From Apostichopus japonicus (lineage: Eukaryota > Echinodermata > Holothuroidea > Aspidochirotida > Stichopodidae): a stretch of DNA of 64,000 nucleotides. Both the position numbers and the translations under genes were made by a program. Under the pieces are notes generated by a model. That model saw only the letters and a program-made list of their open reading frames with translations. It was not told where the DNA came from and ran no database searches. The first letter of the stretch is position 1. Every line of letters begins with the position of its first letter. This document shows positions 12,851-24,820 of the stretch, piece by piece. The stretch spans positions 14,891,521 through 14,955,520 of the forward strand of contig NC_092562.1 in the NCBI RefSeq assembly GCF_037975245.1. Reading direction: 5' to 3'.

Positions 12851-13628
12851 AAGTACAAGTATAGAAAGCTGTACTCTAGTACACAAGTACAGAAAACTAC
12901 TCAAGTACAAGTACAGAAAACTACTCAAGTACAAGTACAGAAAGCTGTACTCAAGTACAGAGAACTGTACTCGAGTACAAGTACAGAAAGCTGTACTCAA
13001 GTACAGAGAACTGTACTCGAGTACAAGTACAGAAAGCTGTACTCAAGTACACAAGTACAGAGAACTGTACTCAAGTACAAGTACAGAAATCTGTACTCAA
13101 GTACACAAGTACAGAGAACTGTTTTCAAGTACAAGTACAGAAAGCAGTACTCAAGTACAAGTACAGAAAGCTGTTCTCAAGTACAAGTACAGAAAGCTGT
13201 ACTCAAGTACAAGTACAGAAAGCTGTATTCAAGTACACAAGTACAGAGAACTGTACTCGAGTACAAGTACAGAAATCTGTACTCAAGTACACAAGTACAG
13301 AGAACTGTTTTCAAGTACAAGTACAGAAAGCAGTACTCAAGTACAAGTACAGAAAGCTGTTCTCAAGTACAAGTACAGAAAGCTGTACTCAAGTACAAGT
13401 ACTGAAAGGTGTACTCAAGTACAAGTACAGAGAACTGTTCTCAAGTACAAGTATAGAAAGCTGTACTCAAGTACAAGTACAGAGAACTGTACTCAAGTAC
13501 AAGTACAGAAAGCTGTACTCAAGTACAAGTACAGAAAGCTGTACTCAAGTACAGAGAACTGTACTCGAGTACAAGTACAGAAAGCTGTACACAAGTACAG
13601 AGAACTGTACTCAAGTACAAGTACAGCA
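12851..13628 (+). repeat. 26-bp GTAC-rich minisatellite, left block
   Basis: Units of about 26 bp, AAGTACAAGTACAG followed by AAAGCTGTACTC, with variants GAGAACTGT and AAATCTGT and occasional shorter units that drop one AAGTAC. CTGTACTCAAGTACAG is a near-palindrome within each unit, so single strands could fold. The array is interrupted at 13629 by a reverse transcriptase fragment and resumes at about 14713. Confidence 0.95.
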
Positions 13629-14712
13629 ATCTTTGGAGCCAAATGCTTGGCATCCCGTATTAAGCGTGTTTTAAATTACATTATTAGTGATGAGCAAACT
13701 GGATTCTTAAAAGGACGTTTCATCGGTGAGAACATTAGACTAGTTTTAGACCTCATTGATCATTGTAATTCCAACAATATTTCAGGTACTCTTCTGTTTC
13801 TAGATTTTGAAAAGGCTTTTGATTGTTTGGACTGGGAGTTTCTTTATCAAAGTTTAAAATTCTTCAATTTTGGTCCAAATTTTATTAGGTGGGTTAGAAC
13901 TTATTATGGGAACGTCACATCTTGTGTTATTAACAATGGTCATCTCTCTCAGTATTTTAGTATTTCTCGAGGTGTAAGACAGGGTTGTCCACTCAGTCCT
14001 TACCTCTTTATCTTATGTTCAGAATTTCTCACATTCATGGTTAAAACAAGCTGTCGTATCAAGGGTATATCTATTAATAACTCTGAAATTAGAATTTCAC
14101 AATATGCCGATGATACTGTTTTATTTTTAGATGGTTCACGCGCTTCTCTTGTAGAGGTTGTAAACATTCTTAATAATTTCTCTGCCGCTTCGGGTTTAAA
14201 AGTTAATTTCAGCAAATCATTCTTTTTTCCATTGGGTGCTATGGTTTCAAGGGTTCCCTGGTATTTTCATGAGTATGGTTTTAATGTTAATCTTGGTCCC
14301 GTGAAATATCTTGGTGTCACATTTACTACAAAGAATGAAGATTTCTTTTCGTTGAATTATCTTCCCAAATTATCCAGGCTCAAACAGTTACTTGGGATGT
14401 GGTCACAACGTGACTTAACACCAACCTGTAAAATAACTGTTATTAAGAGTTTGGCCATTTGGCAACTTGTTTTTCTTTTTAGTGTTCTACCAAATCCTCC
14501 TCTTAGTTTCATTACAGAGGTTAATAAAATTTTGTATAATTTTATTTGGAACAATAAACCTTATAAGATTAAACGGAGCACCCTTATTAATAAGAAAGTT
14601 AATGGTGGCTTTGATATGACAGATATTGAATCTTTTATTAAAAGTCTAAACTGTAGCTGGGTAAAACGGTATTTAGCCCCTCAGAGAGGAAACTGGAAAA
14701 TATTTTTTGATT
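13629..14712 (+). mobile_element. L1-like non-LTR retrotransposon reverse transcriptase fragment
   Basis: About 361 codons of LINE reverse transcriptase, open throughout. Recognisable motifs are QTGFLKGRFIGENIR near the start, DFEKAFD at 13803-13823 (first catalytic Asp), GVRQGCPLSP at 13971-14000 and the YADD catalytic box at 14103-14114. The spacing and wording fit the L1/Tx1 group. The endonuclease domain, the start of the RT and the C-terminal part are missing, and no UTR or poly-A tail is present, so it cannot move by itself. It joins the 26-bp array directly at both ends and lies in the same frame, giving a 698-codon open frame from 12825 to 14921. The fusion frame is probably accidental. 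Confidence 0.9.
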
Positions 14713-14940
14713 TGTACAAGTACAGAAAGCTGTTCTCAAATACAAGTACAGAAAGCTGTACTCAAGTACAAGTACAGAAAGCTGTATTCAAGTGCAAGTA
14801 CAGAGAACTGTACTCAAGTACAAGTACAGAAAGCTGTACTCAAGTACAAGTACAGAGAACTGTACTCAAGTACAAGTATAGAAAGCTGTACTCAAGTATA
14901 AGTACAGAGAACTGTACTTGAGTATTAGTACATGTACGTA
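14713..14940 (+). repeat. 26-bp GTAC-rich minisatellite, right block
   Basis: Same unit and orientation as the block at 12851-13628. The junction with the RT fragment falls in TTTGTACAAGTACAG, where GTAC can belong to either side. The array ends in a decayed unit with ACTTGAGTATTAGTACATG. Confidence 0.93.
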
Positions 14941-15756
14941 AGGACGGACTGCTAGTTAGGAGAATATCATCATTCCAGTTAATCTGAAAATATCAGAATT
15001 TGTCAATATAAAGTACAGATCACAGAGGAAGATAAATACTTTAATAACAAGTTTATTGCATGATTGATGAAGCTAGTTTGAAATAAATATCAATTGACAG
15101 TTAAAACAGAGATATCCAATTGTCTGGTACTTGAAACATAAATAGACAACAAGTTTGTGACAGTGAAGTATAAGAGCTTCCTGAAGAGCATCAGGATGGC
15201 ATACAACCACAACAATGTTGTAGGTCTTAATTATCATATACAAAAGAGATTCTTCAAACTTCTATTCCTTTGATCAGATAAAACAACAGATCTTGAGATG
15301 GGATTAACAACCTAGTCACATAGTGGTATAGTGTCATCTTTTGTAATAAGTATCGTATTGTTTGTAGAGGCATCGTGTGACAGGAAGGATGCTGAGGGGG
15401 CTACAGAAGCCTACAGTTAGGCTGCAGAAGCCAACAGCCAGGCTGCATAGGATGTAATCTATTGTGCTGTGCACATTATAGAATAGGCACGCAATAAAGC
15501 ACCACTGGGCTGCCAAGACCATCTCTATTGTGCAAAACTGATTCAGCCTTGCTGTAGGGGACTTGCAGCTGCTGCAGCTTTTCATTGTGACATAATGTCA
15601 GTATAAAATATTTGCTATGAAGGAAGTGTCACATTGCAAAGACATTACAGACTGTTCTGAGTCATTTCTGTAACTCTTTAATTTATTCCTAGTAGAAGTC
15701 TTGACCTTGTGATAATTATCAAAATATCATTCCGATGGTTTCCAAATCTGAAGAAT
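14941..15756. other. Non-coding stretch, nothing recognised
   Basis: No gene recognised. A short imperfect duplication around GCTGCAGAAGCC / GCTACAGAAGCC lies at about 15395-15445. Confidence 0.5.
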
Positions 15757-16500
15757 GTAGTGTAGCAAAGTGAAATTTTGTTGTGTGCACCCGCTGTATA
15801 TTTGCATGTATTACGTAATAGTTCGTAATAGTCAGTTTTTAGCGTGGGTTGTTCATAGGTTTTGCACATGTGTTTCTTCAGTTCTGGATACGTTGTTGTA
15901 TGGCGAACATCGTCCCTGCAGAGCTCCGGGGCATCGCCTCGTGATCCCGTTCATAATTGGTCATATTTTACTTAATCTTGGGTCGTCAATAGCCCAGATT
16001 TACCTGTATCTTCTTACTACCTGGAGTCAGGAAGGAGATGTCACCCTTCTCAGAGGCAGGATGCCTCAGGTTTTTGGATGGTTTGACTTCTGGCTCGAAG
16101 TCGCTGGTTACCAAGATGGCGGATCATACCAACCTCTATAGCGAGCTGGCTAGAGTTAGCGTTGATGAGTCTCTGTGTACGCGAGCTTCCTGTACCGCGA
16201 GCGAAGAGTCTCTTTCGTCTTGTTATTCGCGAGCGAGCTGACTCCAGTATAGTAAGGGATTAAGTAATACATATTATTATTGTTTAAATGCCGTACGTAC
16301 CCTTATTGTTGTTTAATTGAAATGTAGTTTTGTAATTGTTGCCCCTCTGGCTAGGTTGTACTTCACTGTACAAAGTACGTATGTTAGGTTGTGTATTTGG
16401 ACCTTGGTCCTATGGGTTTTTAGCGTGTGTGGTGTACACTGTGTAGATCAGTGGTTGTGTATCGTTAAGCACATGGGTGCTAGTAGTATTGTGTACCTTT

Positions 16501-16575
16501 ATACTGTAGAGTGACAGTATCGGTTAGGTTGAGTATTAGTATACTGTAGAGTGACAGTAACGGTTACGTTGAGTT
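16501..16575 (+). repeat. 40-bp tandem duplication inside the candidate LTR
   Basis: ATACTGTAGAGTGACAGTA followed by CGGTTAGGTTGAGTATTAGT occurs at 16501 and again at 16541 with few changes. Duplications of this kind are common in LTR U3 regions. Confidence 0.75.
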
Positions 16576-17154
16576 TATATCCAGAAAGTGTATTGTACTG
16601 TATTGACAGTTGAGTTGTATTGAGAGATTATTATTTTATTGTACCTGTATTTTATTGTACTGCTCGCAGTGTAAAGAGCGTATACTGTATTCGTATTTTG
16701 TATTTTGAACATATTGTTTACTGTTGTCACTACAGAGTTGTCTCAAGAGCTTGTCCTTCTAATCTTAGCCTTTATGGATAGCTATGGAGTGCCAAGTCTC
16801 TTGAGGTTGTGGATTCGGAGGAAAAAATTCGCAACGTTTATTATTATTTATGCAGTTTATTTCATAATGTTCATTTTACATTATTCTTTATACACACTTA
16901 TACATTTTTATACTGTATTGTACGAGTGCAATGTCGTATTGCAGGGTAATATTATTGAGTCTTTATTTGTATCTGTGCATTTGTCGTAGTATGGAATATT
17001 GAGTATAGGTTTTCCCCCGAGTAAGGATAGGTTTTAATTAAGAGAGTAAAGAGACCCTTGAGTCATTTATTATACAAAGCCATTTACTGTATACTGTCAT
17101 GTGTCATGACTTATTCTTCATTTGTATATTTTCATATTATTGTGTAGAGTTTGT

Positions 17155-17160
17155 AATAAA
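17155..17160 (+). promoter_or_regulatory. AATAAA polyadenylation signal of the candidate LTR
   Basis: AATAAA followed by a GT-rich stretch (GTCAGTCGTTGTTTC). The position fits an LTR reading left to right, but the hexamer is common in AT-rich DNA. Confidence 0.4.
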
Positions 17161-17279
17161 AAGTCAGTCGTTGTTTCAACGCAAGAACACTCTTGCCTCC
17201 TCATTGATAAATTATGAGTTCGAAGCGTAGGACCCTAAACCCGGTAATTTCCCCCGCAATCCGCGGTTCGCTTCAGTAG

Positions 17280-18475
17280 CACAGGAGAATAAGTTCACAT
17301 TGTAGCACTGACATAAATTTTGGTTCCTTATATACCATATTTTATTTTTTATTTGTTTTCTTTATATGTTTTCTTTTTCCTTCTATCAAACTATAAAATC
17401 TTATTGTTTACCAAAAGAAGAAAAAAACAATAAATGGTACTTCTCTCATTTAGTAACAGGTATTCCCCACCCCCCCCCCCTTGTTTTCCATATTATAAAC
17501 ATTTACTCTATAACAATCATTCACTACTTTTGTATTACTATTCATAAAAACTAACATTTGTACTCAAAATGCTGCTCCTTCTTGAATCCACCCGATGACG
17601 AGGATGCCCTATATCCCGTCTCTTGCATAATCTTACACCTGTACAGTAATGTTTGCGTGAGAATTATTTCAACCTGATGATTTTCAATAAGCTGTACTTG
17701 ACTTGTCACCTGATGTATCATTCAAACATTTGTTTTTTTTTTACTTATCAAGAAGTGGATGAATTTTTTATTTCTGTGTAATACTGTGATCATTAAAATG
17801 ATCTTTCCCGATATTAGTCATAAAACTGACAGCGAAGGATTTTTTTTTTTTTAAACTCAAACCTGTACTCACTGAAAACTTAAAGAAATTGTAGACTTTT
17901 TTATCTCAATACATCTACTCCAAATTATAAGTTTCTATTTTGACCAAGTTTTTTGAAGGTAAAACCTTTAAAATTCAGAGTTCTTCTAAGCTTTTAGCTT
18001 GTATTAAAAGTTAATTTGCACTTGACATCACTACTTAATGCAAATGTATTAAACCTTCTTTTGCACATGTAATCACTTGGCTGGTGGTTTATTCTTCTGT
18101 AAGGATTAGCAAGCTTAGGATAACTATACCAGTATCATGCAGACACAACCATGTACAACTTTGGGAGCTATTTATAACACGCACAGACTGACTGACAGAC
18201 AGACACACATGCACCGACACACACATACGCATACACAAAAGAAGAAGAAACACTAGAGGAAGAAGATGAATGAGAAAAACGAATGAAAAGGAACAAGGAA
18301 ACAAAAAGCAAAACAGAAGGTTAGAAGTAAAAAAATTCATCTGTGATTTAAGTGGTAAGAGCTGAGTAAATTATATAAATATATGCCATAGTATCAAGTA
18401 TCATATCATAGTATCAATTAGTATCAGCAATGTTGCAAACATTATCAGGACAGCTCTATATGTATGTATATGTAA
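17280..18475. other. Non-coding stretch, nothing recognised
   Basis: AT-rich with a C run near 17470 and T runs near 17735 and 17842. A degenerate CA-rich simple repeat lies at about 18180-18238. Confidence 0.5.
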
Positions 18476-18646
18476 TCTTCCCGCAAACAGGAACTCGCGA
18501 AAGAAGCCATGGAGGCTTATAGACTCGCAAGCTGACCGAAGCCAATCTCTCGGCACACATCCATTTAACGTCCATGTCGGGAAGTTGTTATTGAACAACA
18601 TCCTTGCCAGACGACACACGTTGCTGTCGGCGGGGAATCGAACCGG
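18476..18646 (-). mobile_element. SINE with the shared body but a different head, 5' truncated
   Basis: On the reverse strand it starts near a B box, GGTTCGATTCCCCGCC. It then gives CATGGACGTTAAATGG, GGCTTCGGTCAGCTTGCG and CATGGCTTCTTTCGCGAG, the same body as the SINE at 11691-11917. The B-box region differs from those of copies 1 and 3, and no A box was found, so either the head came from another tRNA or the copy is truncated. Confidence 0.65.
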
Positions 18647-18869
18647 GTGCTTCATCCATATTTCATTTCTCATTTGGAATTTAGCTCCTATATCCTAGTC
18701 GTCAATCGATTCATGTAGGCATTCATGTAATCGGTATGGTGGTCCAACCGTATAGCATTTAGGAGATCGTCATGTAGAGAATACCAGGGTTGAAGAGATC
18801 AAATAATCATAATCAGCAAGGGCTTATGGATTACAACTTACACGTCGGGTGGCTTCCAATACAACAGTT

Positions 18870-19053
18870 TAAACTCAAATTTGGAATCTTTTCAATTTAG
18901 AAAGTCATGTCACTGGGTGGGAAAACCGTAGATTTTTCTCGTATGAAAACCCAACCTTACTATGACCTGGTAGGGAATCGAACCCGGAATCTCCCGATTG
19001 CTAAGCCTCACTGTTCAAATGCCACCGCTTTAATCCACTCAGCCTTAGCTCCG
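18870..19053 (-). mobile_element. tRNA-Ser/Leu-like SINE of another family
   Basis: The reverse strand from 19053 reads GGAGCTAAGGCTGAGTGG, an A box of the type II tRNA kind. A B box, GGGTTCGATTCCC, follows after a gap long enough for a type II variable arm. Downstream lies a body with AGGTTGGGTTTTCATACG and CGGTTTTCCCACCCAG. The presence of a body and the weak acceptor pairing argue for a SINE rather than a functional tRNA. Confidence 0.6.
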
Positions 19054-19179
19054 GTTATCAGATCTTGGCATTAGAGCTATATATCTCGTTGTAAAAACTA
19101 ACTTATAAAATTAACTATAAAATTCTGTTTTCCCATTACTGTCTGTGTATTTGCTGATTAGTGTAGGCTACTATATTAT

Positions 19180-19626
19180 CAGGCATGAGACTCTTCCGCG
19201 GAAACGCGGATTTCCGATTTTTTTTTTTTCATTTTCGCGTTTTTTCTCGTAATTCGCGTTTTTTACTATTTTTCATTATTTTTTTGATTTTTTTTTTTTT
19301 TTTTTTTTTTTTGGCCAAACATGCTGGACTGTGAAGGGAAGGAACACCGAATTTGACCAGTGGTGGAATCAAGTAGCACAAAGCAAGCAAAAAAGCCTTT
19401 TTATGGTTCAAAAAAGCTAATGGATAAATTATACAAGCAGAAATTCCACACTTTTTTGGCAAGTTACGTGATGTGATAGATTCCATCTAGAGTCCACCAT
19501 TTTGCATCTAAGCCCTCCTTACCTGAAAAAAAATTCTAGGGGGACACCCCCTCCCCTTAAACCCCTCCCTCAGGACGGCGATTGATAAATTTCAGATTTT
19601 TTTTCCCCGGCTCAGTCTCATCCCTG
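19180..19626. mobile_element. TIR element with CAGGCATGAGACT end, copy 1
   Basis: The left end reads CAGGCATGAGACTCTTCC; the right end reversed reads CAGGGATGAGACTGAGCC. It is flanked by TATTAT at 19174-19179 and 19627-19632. The interior has a long poly-T tract (about 19290-19312) and then non-repetitive sequence almost identical to the copy at 27487-27936. No transposase is present. The 6-7-bp duplications of the two copies are shorter than the classical 8 bp of hAT, so the superfamily is unassigned. Confidence 0.75.
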
Positions 19627-19634
19627 TATTATGT

Positions 19635-21453
19635 CCTGGTTAGAGATATATATGGATACTGATTACAATACTGTACCTTCCATATATCCTCTTACAGACT
19701 GTAATATGTGAGCGATCAAATTTTTATGAAATGAAGGTCATTTTAAAGAACGGCTAGCCCCTTCCACTCGCCCCAGTTTCACACTATGCCAACTTGTCAT
19801 ATCGTCATAGTCAAGTTTGCACTGAAATACAGACAACCATACACCAGTGCACTCGAAAGTTCCTCGGGGTTTTAAATAATTTATGAATTTGTCGTGAATT
19901 CTTCAAAGCTGTCTCGAAGAAAGTAAACCTTCTGGGATGGGCTGTTAAAACTCTTCAGCAATAAAGTCAGATAAAAAATACTTATGGGGTTAATATTTAC
20001 ACATCATACAATATAGACAAAATATGGACCCTTTTGGTAGCCCCACTCCCCCCACACTTTTTTTAGTTTTATGAGGCCTCCAGGTTGTCACAGCAGCAAC
20101 AAGACTGTGTCAGTGGACAGCTATAGCCAGACCCATCTTCACCAGTGACACGTGACATGTGACGGTGACACGTACATGTGACGATGGAGTGGACTTGTGC
20201 CTTCTCATCTACCTTGAAATTTACATTTTATAGTTATAAACTTGATGATTGAAAACACCTGTCATAAACTCTGAAGTTCTGGCTAATATAACGTCGCATA
20301 CCATCCATCTCTCCTGCGATACGTAGAACCCGAATCGTGATAGAATCTATAAAGAAGAACTTTGGACGAATTAGCAGTGGCCATGAAGACATGCTTAGAA
20401 AAAATTCAAAAAATGCAAATGAAATGTTTCCGATGACCACTAGAGCGGGAGGAATCAGGATCAGCCTCCTCGTTGTTGGGTCTTCTCTTCATCTCTGTCG
20501 GAGTTTTCAGAGATGCTTTTCCGTTAACAAACACGTCAATAAGATGTAAATGAATTTGAACACCTGTCAGTTGTTTTGCCTATTTATAAGGTACCTTTAA
20601 AACGTTTCGTATAGAAGCCTGCGATTGGTCGATATTCCAAGTAGAATGGCTGGATTTCCTATGTTTTGAGTGTACAATGTATTTGGGTAGTAAAGAATAA
20701 TTATGAGATTTTAAAAGAGCTTTCTGTTGTGATTTTTTTTTTCTTTTTTCAAAACTGTAAAAATGAGTCAGCTGGATTAGTTCAACTTGTTAAGTTATAC
20801 CAGAAACCATGAAATCTATGAAAAAGCAGTAGAAGATTCCTGATGTGCTGTGAAAATGTTAATATTGAAAGGCGGCATCTGGGGTGACTAAAACTTTGGG
20901 AATTGAATGGAATCACTGAATTAACAATTGATATGATGCAGAAATTTAGAAAGGGGGTCTCAATAGTTTGACCAATTTATCGGGATCTTTGGATGAGTAA
21001 TATATAAATATACAGATAATTTATATAAATTTACACCGGAAGTTAATTGACAGTCAAACAAAGAAAATTTAACCCAGCTGCTTTGATTGCTGGTAACCTT
21101 AATAAAGTCTGGTCCCAGCTGTCTTTGGTATATCTCAAGAGGACATGTAGCCTTCAGCACATCAACTGTTCACACATATATTTGCTAAACATTATACTGG
21201 GTATCGTGAGATAAAGCAATATTTTGTGTTCACACTACGGCATGCTATAAAACTGTAATATTCCTCTCTCATGTTAATATATATTGCTGGTCAACCTCTG
21301 CCTATGAATATCACAAGATTAAAACTTGAAAGATTTCTCAAAGAGTGTGAGTATTTAGAAAAGTAAATACAAATCGTGATAGTTGGCAATGGGTGATTTC
21401 TCTCATTGGACTAAATTTCCCCCCTCTCATAGTGATGGAGACTGATGGAGTGC
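19635..21453. other. Non-coding stretch, nothing recognised
   Basis: Only a short degenerate GTGACACGTGACATG-type repeat at about 20143-20190 was seen. Overlapping short frames at 20234-20549 on both strands have no recognisable domain. Confidence 0.5.
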
Positions 21454-21663
21454 GGAGTGTTAGCTCAGTAGTTAATGCCGGTGCCTTTCAATCATAAGGT
21501 CTCAAGTTCGAGTCACTCCAAGATTAATGTATGTCGTCCAGTTACAGTTGTTGACAATTTACAATTCATAACCATGGATGTTAAGTATGAATCTAAGAGG
21601 TTGACTTCGGTCAGGTTGCGGCTTCTTCGCTCATTCCTGCTTGCAGGAGGATCTAAAATATAA
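21454..21663 (+). mobile_element. tRNA-derived SINE, copy 3
   Basis: Same family as 11691-11917 on the opposite strand. The A box is TTAGCTCAGTAGTTAATGCC and the B box AGTTCGAGTCACTCC, followed by GACTTCGGTCAGGTTGCGG and the end CAGGAGGATCTAAAATATA. Compared with copy 1 it lacks about 20 bp of the hairpin region in the body. Confidence 0.8.
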
Positions 21664-24375
21664 TACACATACATGGAGCTAGGCTCCGTTCGTGAATAGA
21701 TGCAGCTTTTGATGTGAAATTATCATTTCATATAAAACCGCGATATTTACTCCTTTTTCACAATTGAGCAGTACCTCGACATCTCTCTGACATAGTCATC
21801 TCTCTGACCAAGTCATGTTGTATTAATTTACATATAATTTACATGAATATATATTGTACCACAAAAATGCACAAAGAGCAATGACAATAATTAAAGTTTT
21901 CAGGACCAAGGTAATATAGGTAGGGTACCTCTCCACATAATGGCATCTACTCTTAAATGTTTCAGTATAAATATAAACATTCAGTTCTAACTTTTCTTTT
22001 TCTATCATTTATTTAACTTTTTCTGTCTTTTTATTTTCCTGACATTGGGCAAGCCAATGCCGTTCAATATCAAGTAGCAGTGAGAATAATCAGGATAAGG
22101 TTCATATATTGCACGCTTGCTGGCCTTTATTTTAATCACCTCTAAATCTATATAAATCTTCTGAAGAAGGGTGACATTTCATTGGTCATCAGATGTGACT
22201 GGCAAGGTGGCGTTATCACATGTCTTGGTCGTAAAAAGGAACGGAACGAGCGATACCCGTGCTTTACTCTCGATTTCACTCGTTTAGAATCTCCGAATGG
22301 TAGATACAGCCCATGTGGTTTTAGTAGACAGCTCACAGTGAGCTCTCTCTCTATATGTATGGCCTGATGGTAATAAAGTATAATATTATTAATTTAATAC
22401 TTACCCTATAGATAATTCAGATTGCCTCACTTATTAAAAGATACTTGATACTCTCACCTGTTATCGGTAACCTGACATAATTTGAAACTTAGACGTGAAT
22501 GACACACGTCTTCCTCCTAGTTACAGGTTTGAAAAATTAAAAGGGATATTCCAGTGGCTGATGTTGATTGTTTGATAAACTGCTGGGAATTTATCTGCAT
22601 CTTTAAATCATATCCTCATGTTTTTTGTTTTTTGGCGGAGATATGAATTTTTGTGATTTGGTGATATTCCATGTATGCGTCTGACAACAGCATGCAGAGT
22701 GAATGATGTCGTCATGGCAATTAAGCTGTAAATGTTTCTGTGTTTTTCTTTATAATATTTGAATAGTTCATCAACAGAGTAAAATAATTTTCCTACAAGA
22801 AAATTGACAATTTTATGGAATTTCTACATATAGGAATAATTGACAGTCATAAGCAATGACATGGCACCTTTTTGTACACAGGTAATTTTGGCAAATTCTA
22901 AATATAGTCACTCAGACAAGTTTACTTAAATTAGTTTATTCACACTTCTATACGAAACACATGATTAGAAATGTAAACTGAATTGTATTGGTCCCGTCAC
23001 TGTGTATTTTAGCAGACACAATTGAGTGAGTCCAAACATGTACTCTTATATTAATCTAGCATTGTTATATATACTCTTACTTGTGGATCAGTACTGCAAT
23101 AGGTATTAATGTACTCATATTTGTACTCACACCAAGGAGAATTCTACTAGAACTCATGCTGTTGTACTCACATATTACAAGTCTGGTGTTTAGTATGAAT
23201 ACATGGCAATGCAAAACATCTTCAAATGCTAACAACATGAACAAAAGCAAATTACTTGAAATTTTATTCAAACGTTTGGATTTTGAGATCTGCAGTGATG
23301 TCATAACTAACAAAAATTCTAAAAGCCAAAAATTCCAGACAGAATAAAAGCAAGATTGTTTTGCAAGCAGTGTGATACTTACCAGCTATTGTGAACATTG
23401 GCATATATGTTTTTTACATTTTTTTAGATCCTATCAACTTTATCCTGAGTGGTTAATTATTACATCCGTGAATATGATAGATTTCATAATAGTAATCAAT
23501 CGATGGATATAATATAGGATAATATACTTTATCAATCGATTATTTAGAAAAAAATGCGAATAAATTATCTCTGCACATTAACTCAGTACATATCAATGAG
23601 ATCTCACAATGCCACTTCCAACTGATACTTATATTTGTACCCTTTTTCTTAATTTTTTTCATTTTATTTAAATATAACATCCACCAATAGCTTGTTACCA
23701 GGCTACTAACATATAGTTGCTATTAAAAGATATCTTTACGGAGTGACCTCGAATTGCTTGTACGTGTGAGCAATTAAGATAATCTTGATAAAAGGTTGTT
23801 TAAAAAGCCACCTGAAGCTGACGCTGTGGAGAAATTAGCATATATAACCTCCTTTCATTTTTTGTTTTTTGTTTTTCCCCTCTTTTTTTATATTTTTTTT
23901 TTACTGTTTCTCTATAAATGCTCATTTGGAGATCATGAGTATATTATATCCACACTCATGAACAAGACAGTTAAATGATGGCCGTGTGGTACTATTTATA
24001 AATTCTCCCTACTTTATCATATATGTAGCACATGCATGTGTAAAACTCATATGCTGCCAACATAACAAATGTGTTGTTTTAAAGGCGAGCAGTGAGACTA
24101 GTTGAAATCATTTTGTCAAATTTGATTCAAGGTGCAATTTTACGGCTTTTATCTGTGATAATTATCTAATAATGTGCTCACAATTTATTAAATGTAGGGT
24201 CATTTTCTGTTGTAAACCAAAGCAGGGTGCCCGTAAAGGATTGAGTTTGTCTGAGATACTATGAGCTTATTTGAAAATGTGACAAACTTGTGGGGCAAGC
24301 TACATTCTCCAAACATGCTCATATGAGCTTGTAGTGAGCTTAGTTTTTCTGCAAGGGAGGCTGTATAAAGTAAAA
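21664..24375. other. Non-coding stretch, nothing recognised
   Basis: AT-rich DNA without repeat or coding structure that I can support. Short overlapping frames at 23077-23347 on both strands look fortuitous. Confidence 0.5.
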
Positions 24376-24820
24376 TGGATTATATGTTAAATGATTAAAT
24401 GTATATACATTACATATTACATGTTCATATATTACATGTTACATGATTAAACATACATAGATTACATGTTACATGACCAAATGTACATAGATTACATGTT
24501 ACATGTATGATTAAACATACATACTTTACATGCTACATGCCTAATCGTACATAGATTACATGTTACATAATTAAAGGCACATAGATTACTTGTTACATGA
24601 CTAAATGTACGAAGATTACATGTTACATGGTTACACATACATAGATTATATGTTACATGATTAAACATATATGGATTACTTGTTACATTCATAAACGTAC
24701 ATAGAATTACATGTTACATAATTAAATGTGCATAGCAATAACATGATTAAATGTACATAGATTACATGTTAAATGATTAAACGCACATAGATTACATGTT
24801 ACATGATTAACAAACATAGC
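24376..24820 (+). repeat. Minisatellite of about 26-28 bp, roughly 16 copies
   Basis: Units built on CATAGATTACATGTTACATG followed by ATTAAAC, imperfect and with length changes. The repeats are contiguous with no unique spacers, so this is not CRISPR-like. The reverse-strand frame rich in Asn, Cys and His is a by-product. Confidence 0.85.

Larger units (their letters stand above)
15761..17275. mobile_element. Candidate solo LTR, 1.5 kb
   Basis: Begins TGTAGC and ends GCTTCA, so it has the TG...CA termini of an LTR with a six-base inverted match at five positions. It is flanked by a 4-bp direct repeat GTAG at 15757-15760 and 17276-17279. An AATAAA signal at 17155-17160 lies about 115 bp before the right end, where an LTR R/U5 boundary would be expected. 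A 40-bp tandem duplication sits at 16501-16575. No internal gag-pol sequence or second LTR is adjacent, so it would be a solo LTR left by recombination. Transcription would run left to right. A 4-bp match is weak evidence, so other explanations remain open. Confidence 0.5.

Noticed and set aside
12825-14921. A real 698-residue fusion protein of repeat plus reverse transcriptase
   Set aside because: The RT is truncated at both ends and the flanking parts are pure minisatellite. An open frame alone does not make it a gene.
15770-16141. 123-codon plus-strand frame as a coding gene
   Set aside because: It lies at the start of the candidate LTR, has no recognisable domain, and overlaps other frames.
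18968-19053. Functional tRNA-Ser/Leu gene
   Set aside because: A and B boxes are present, but acceptor pairing is poor and a SINE-type body follows directly.
24376-24820. CRISPR-like regular repeats
   Set aside because: The repeats are contiguous and imperfect with no unique spacers, and the context is a eukaryotic genome.
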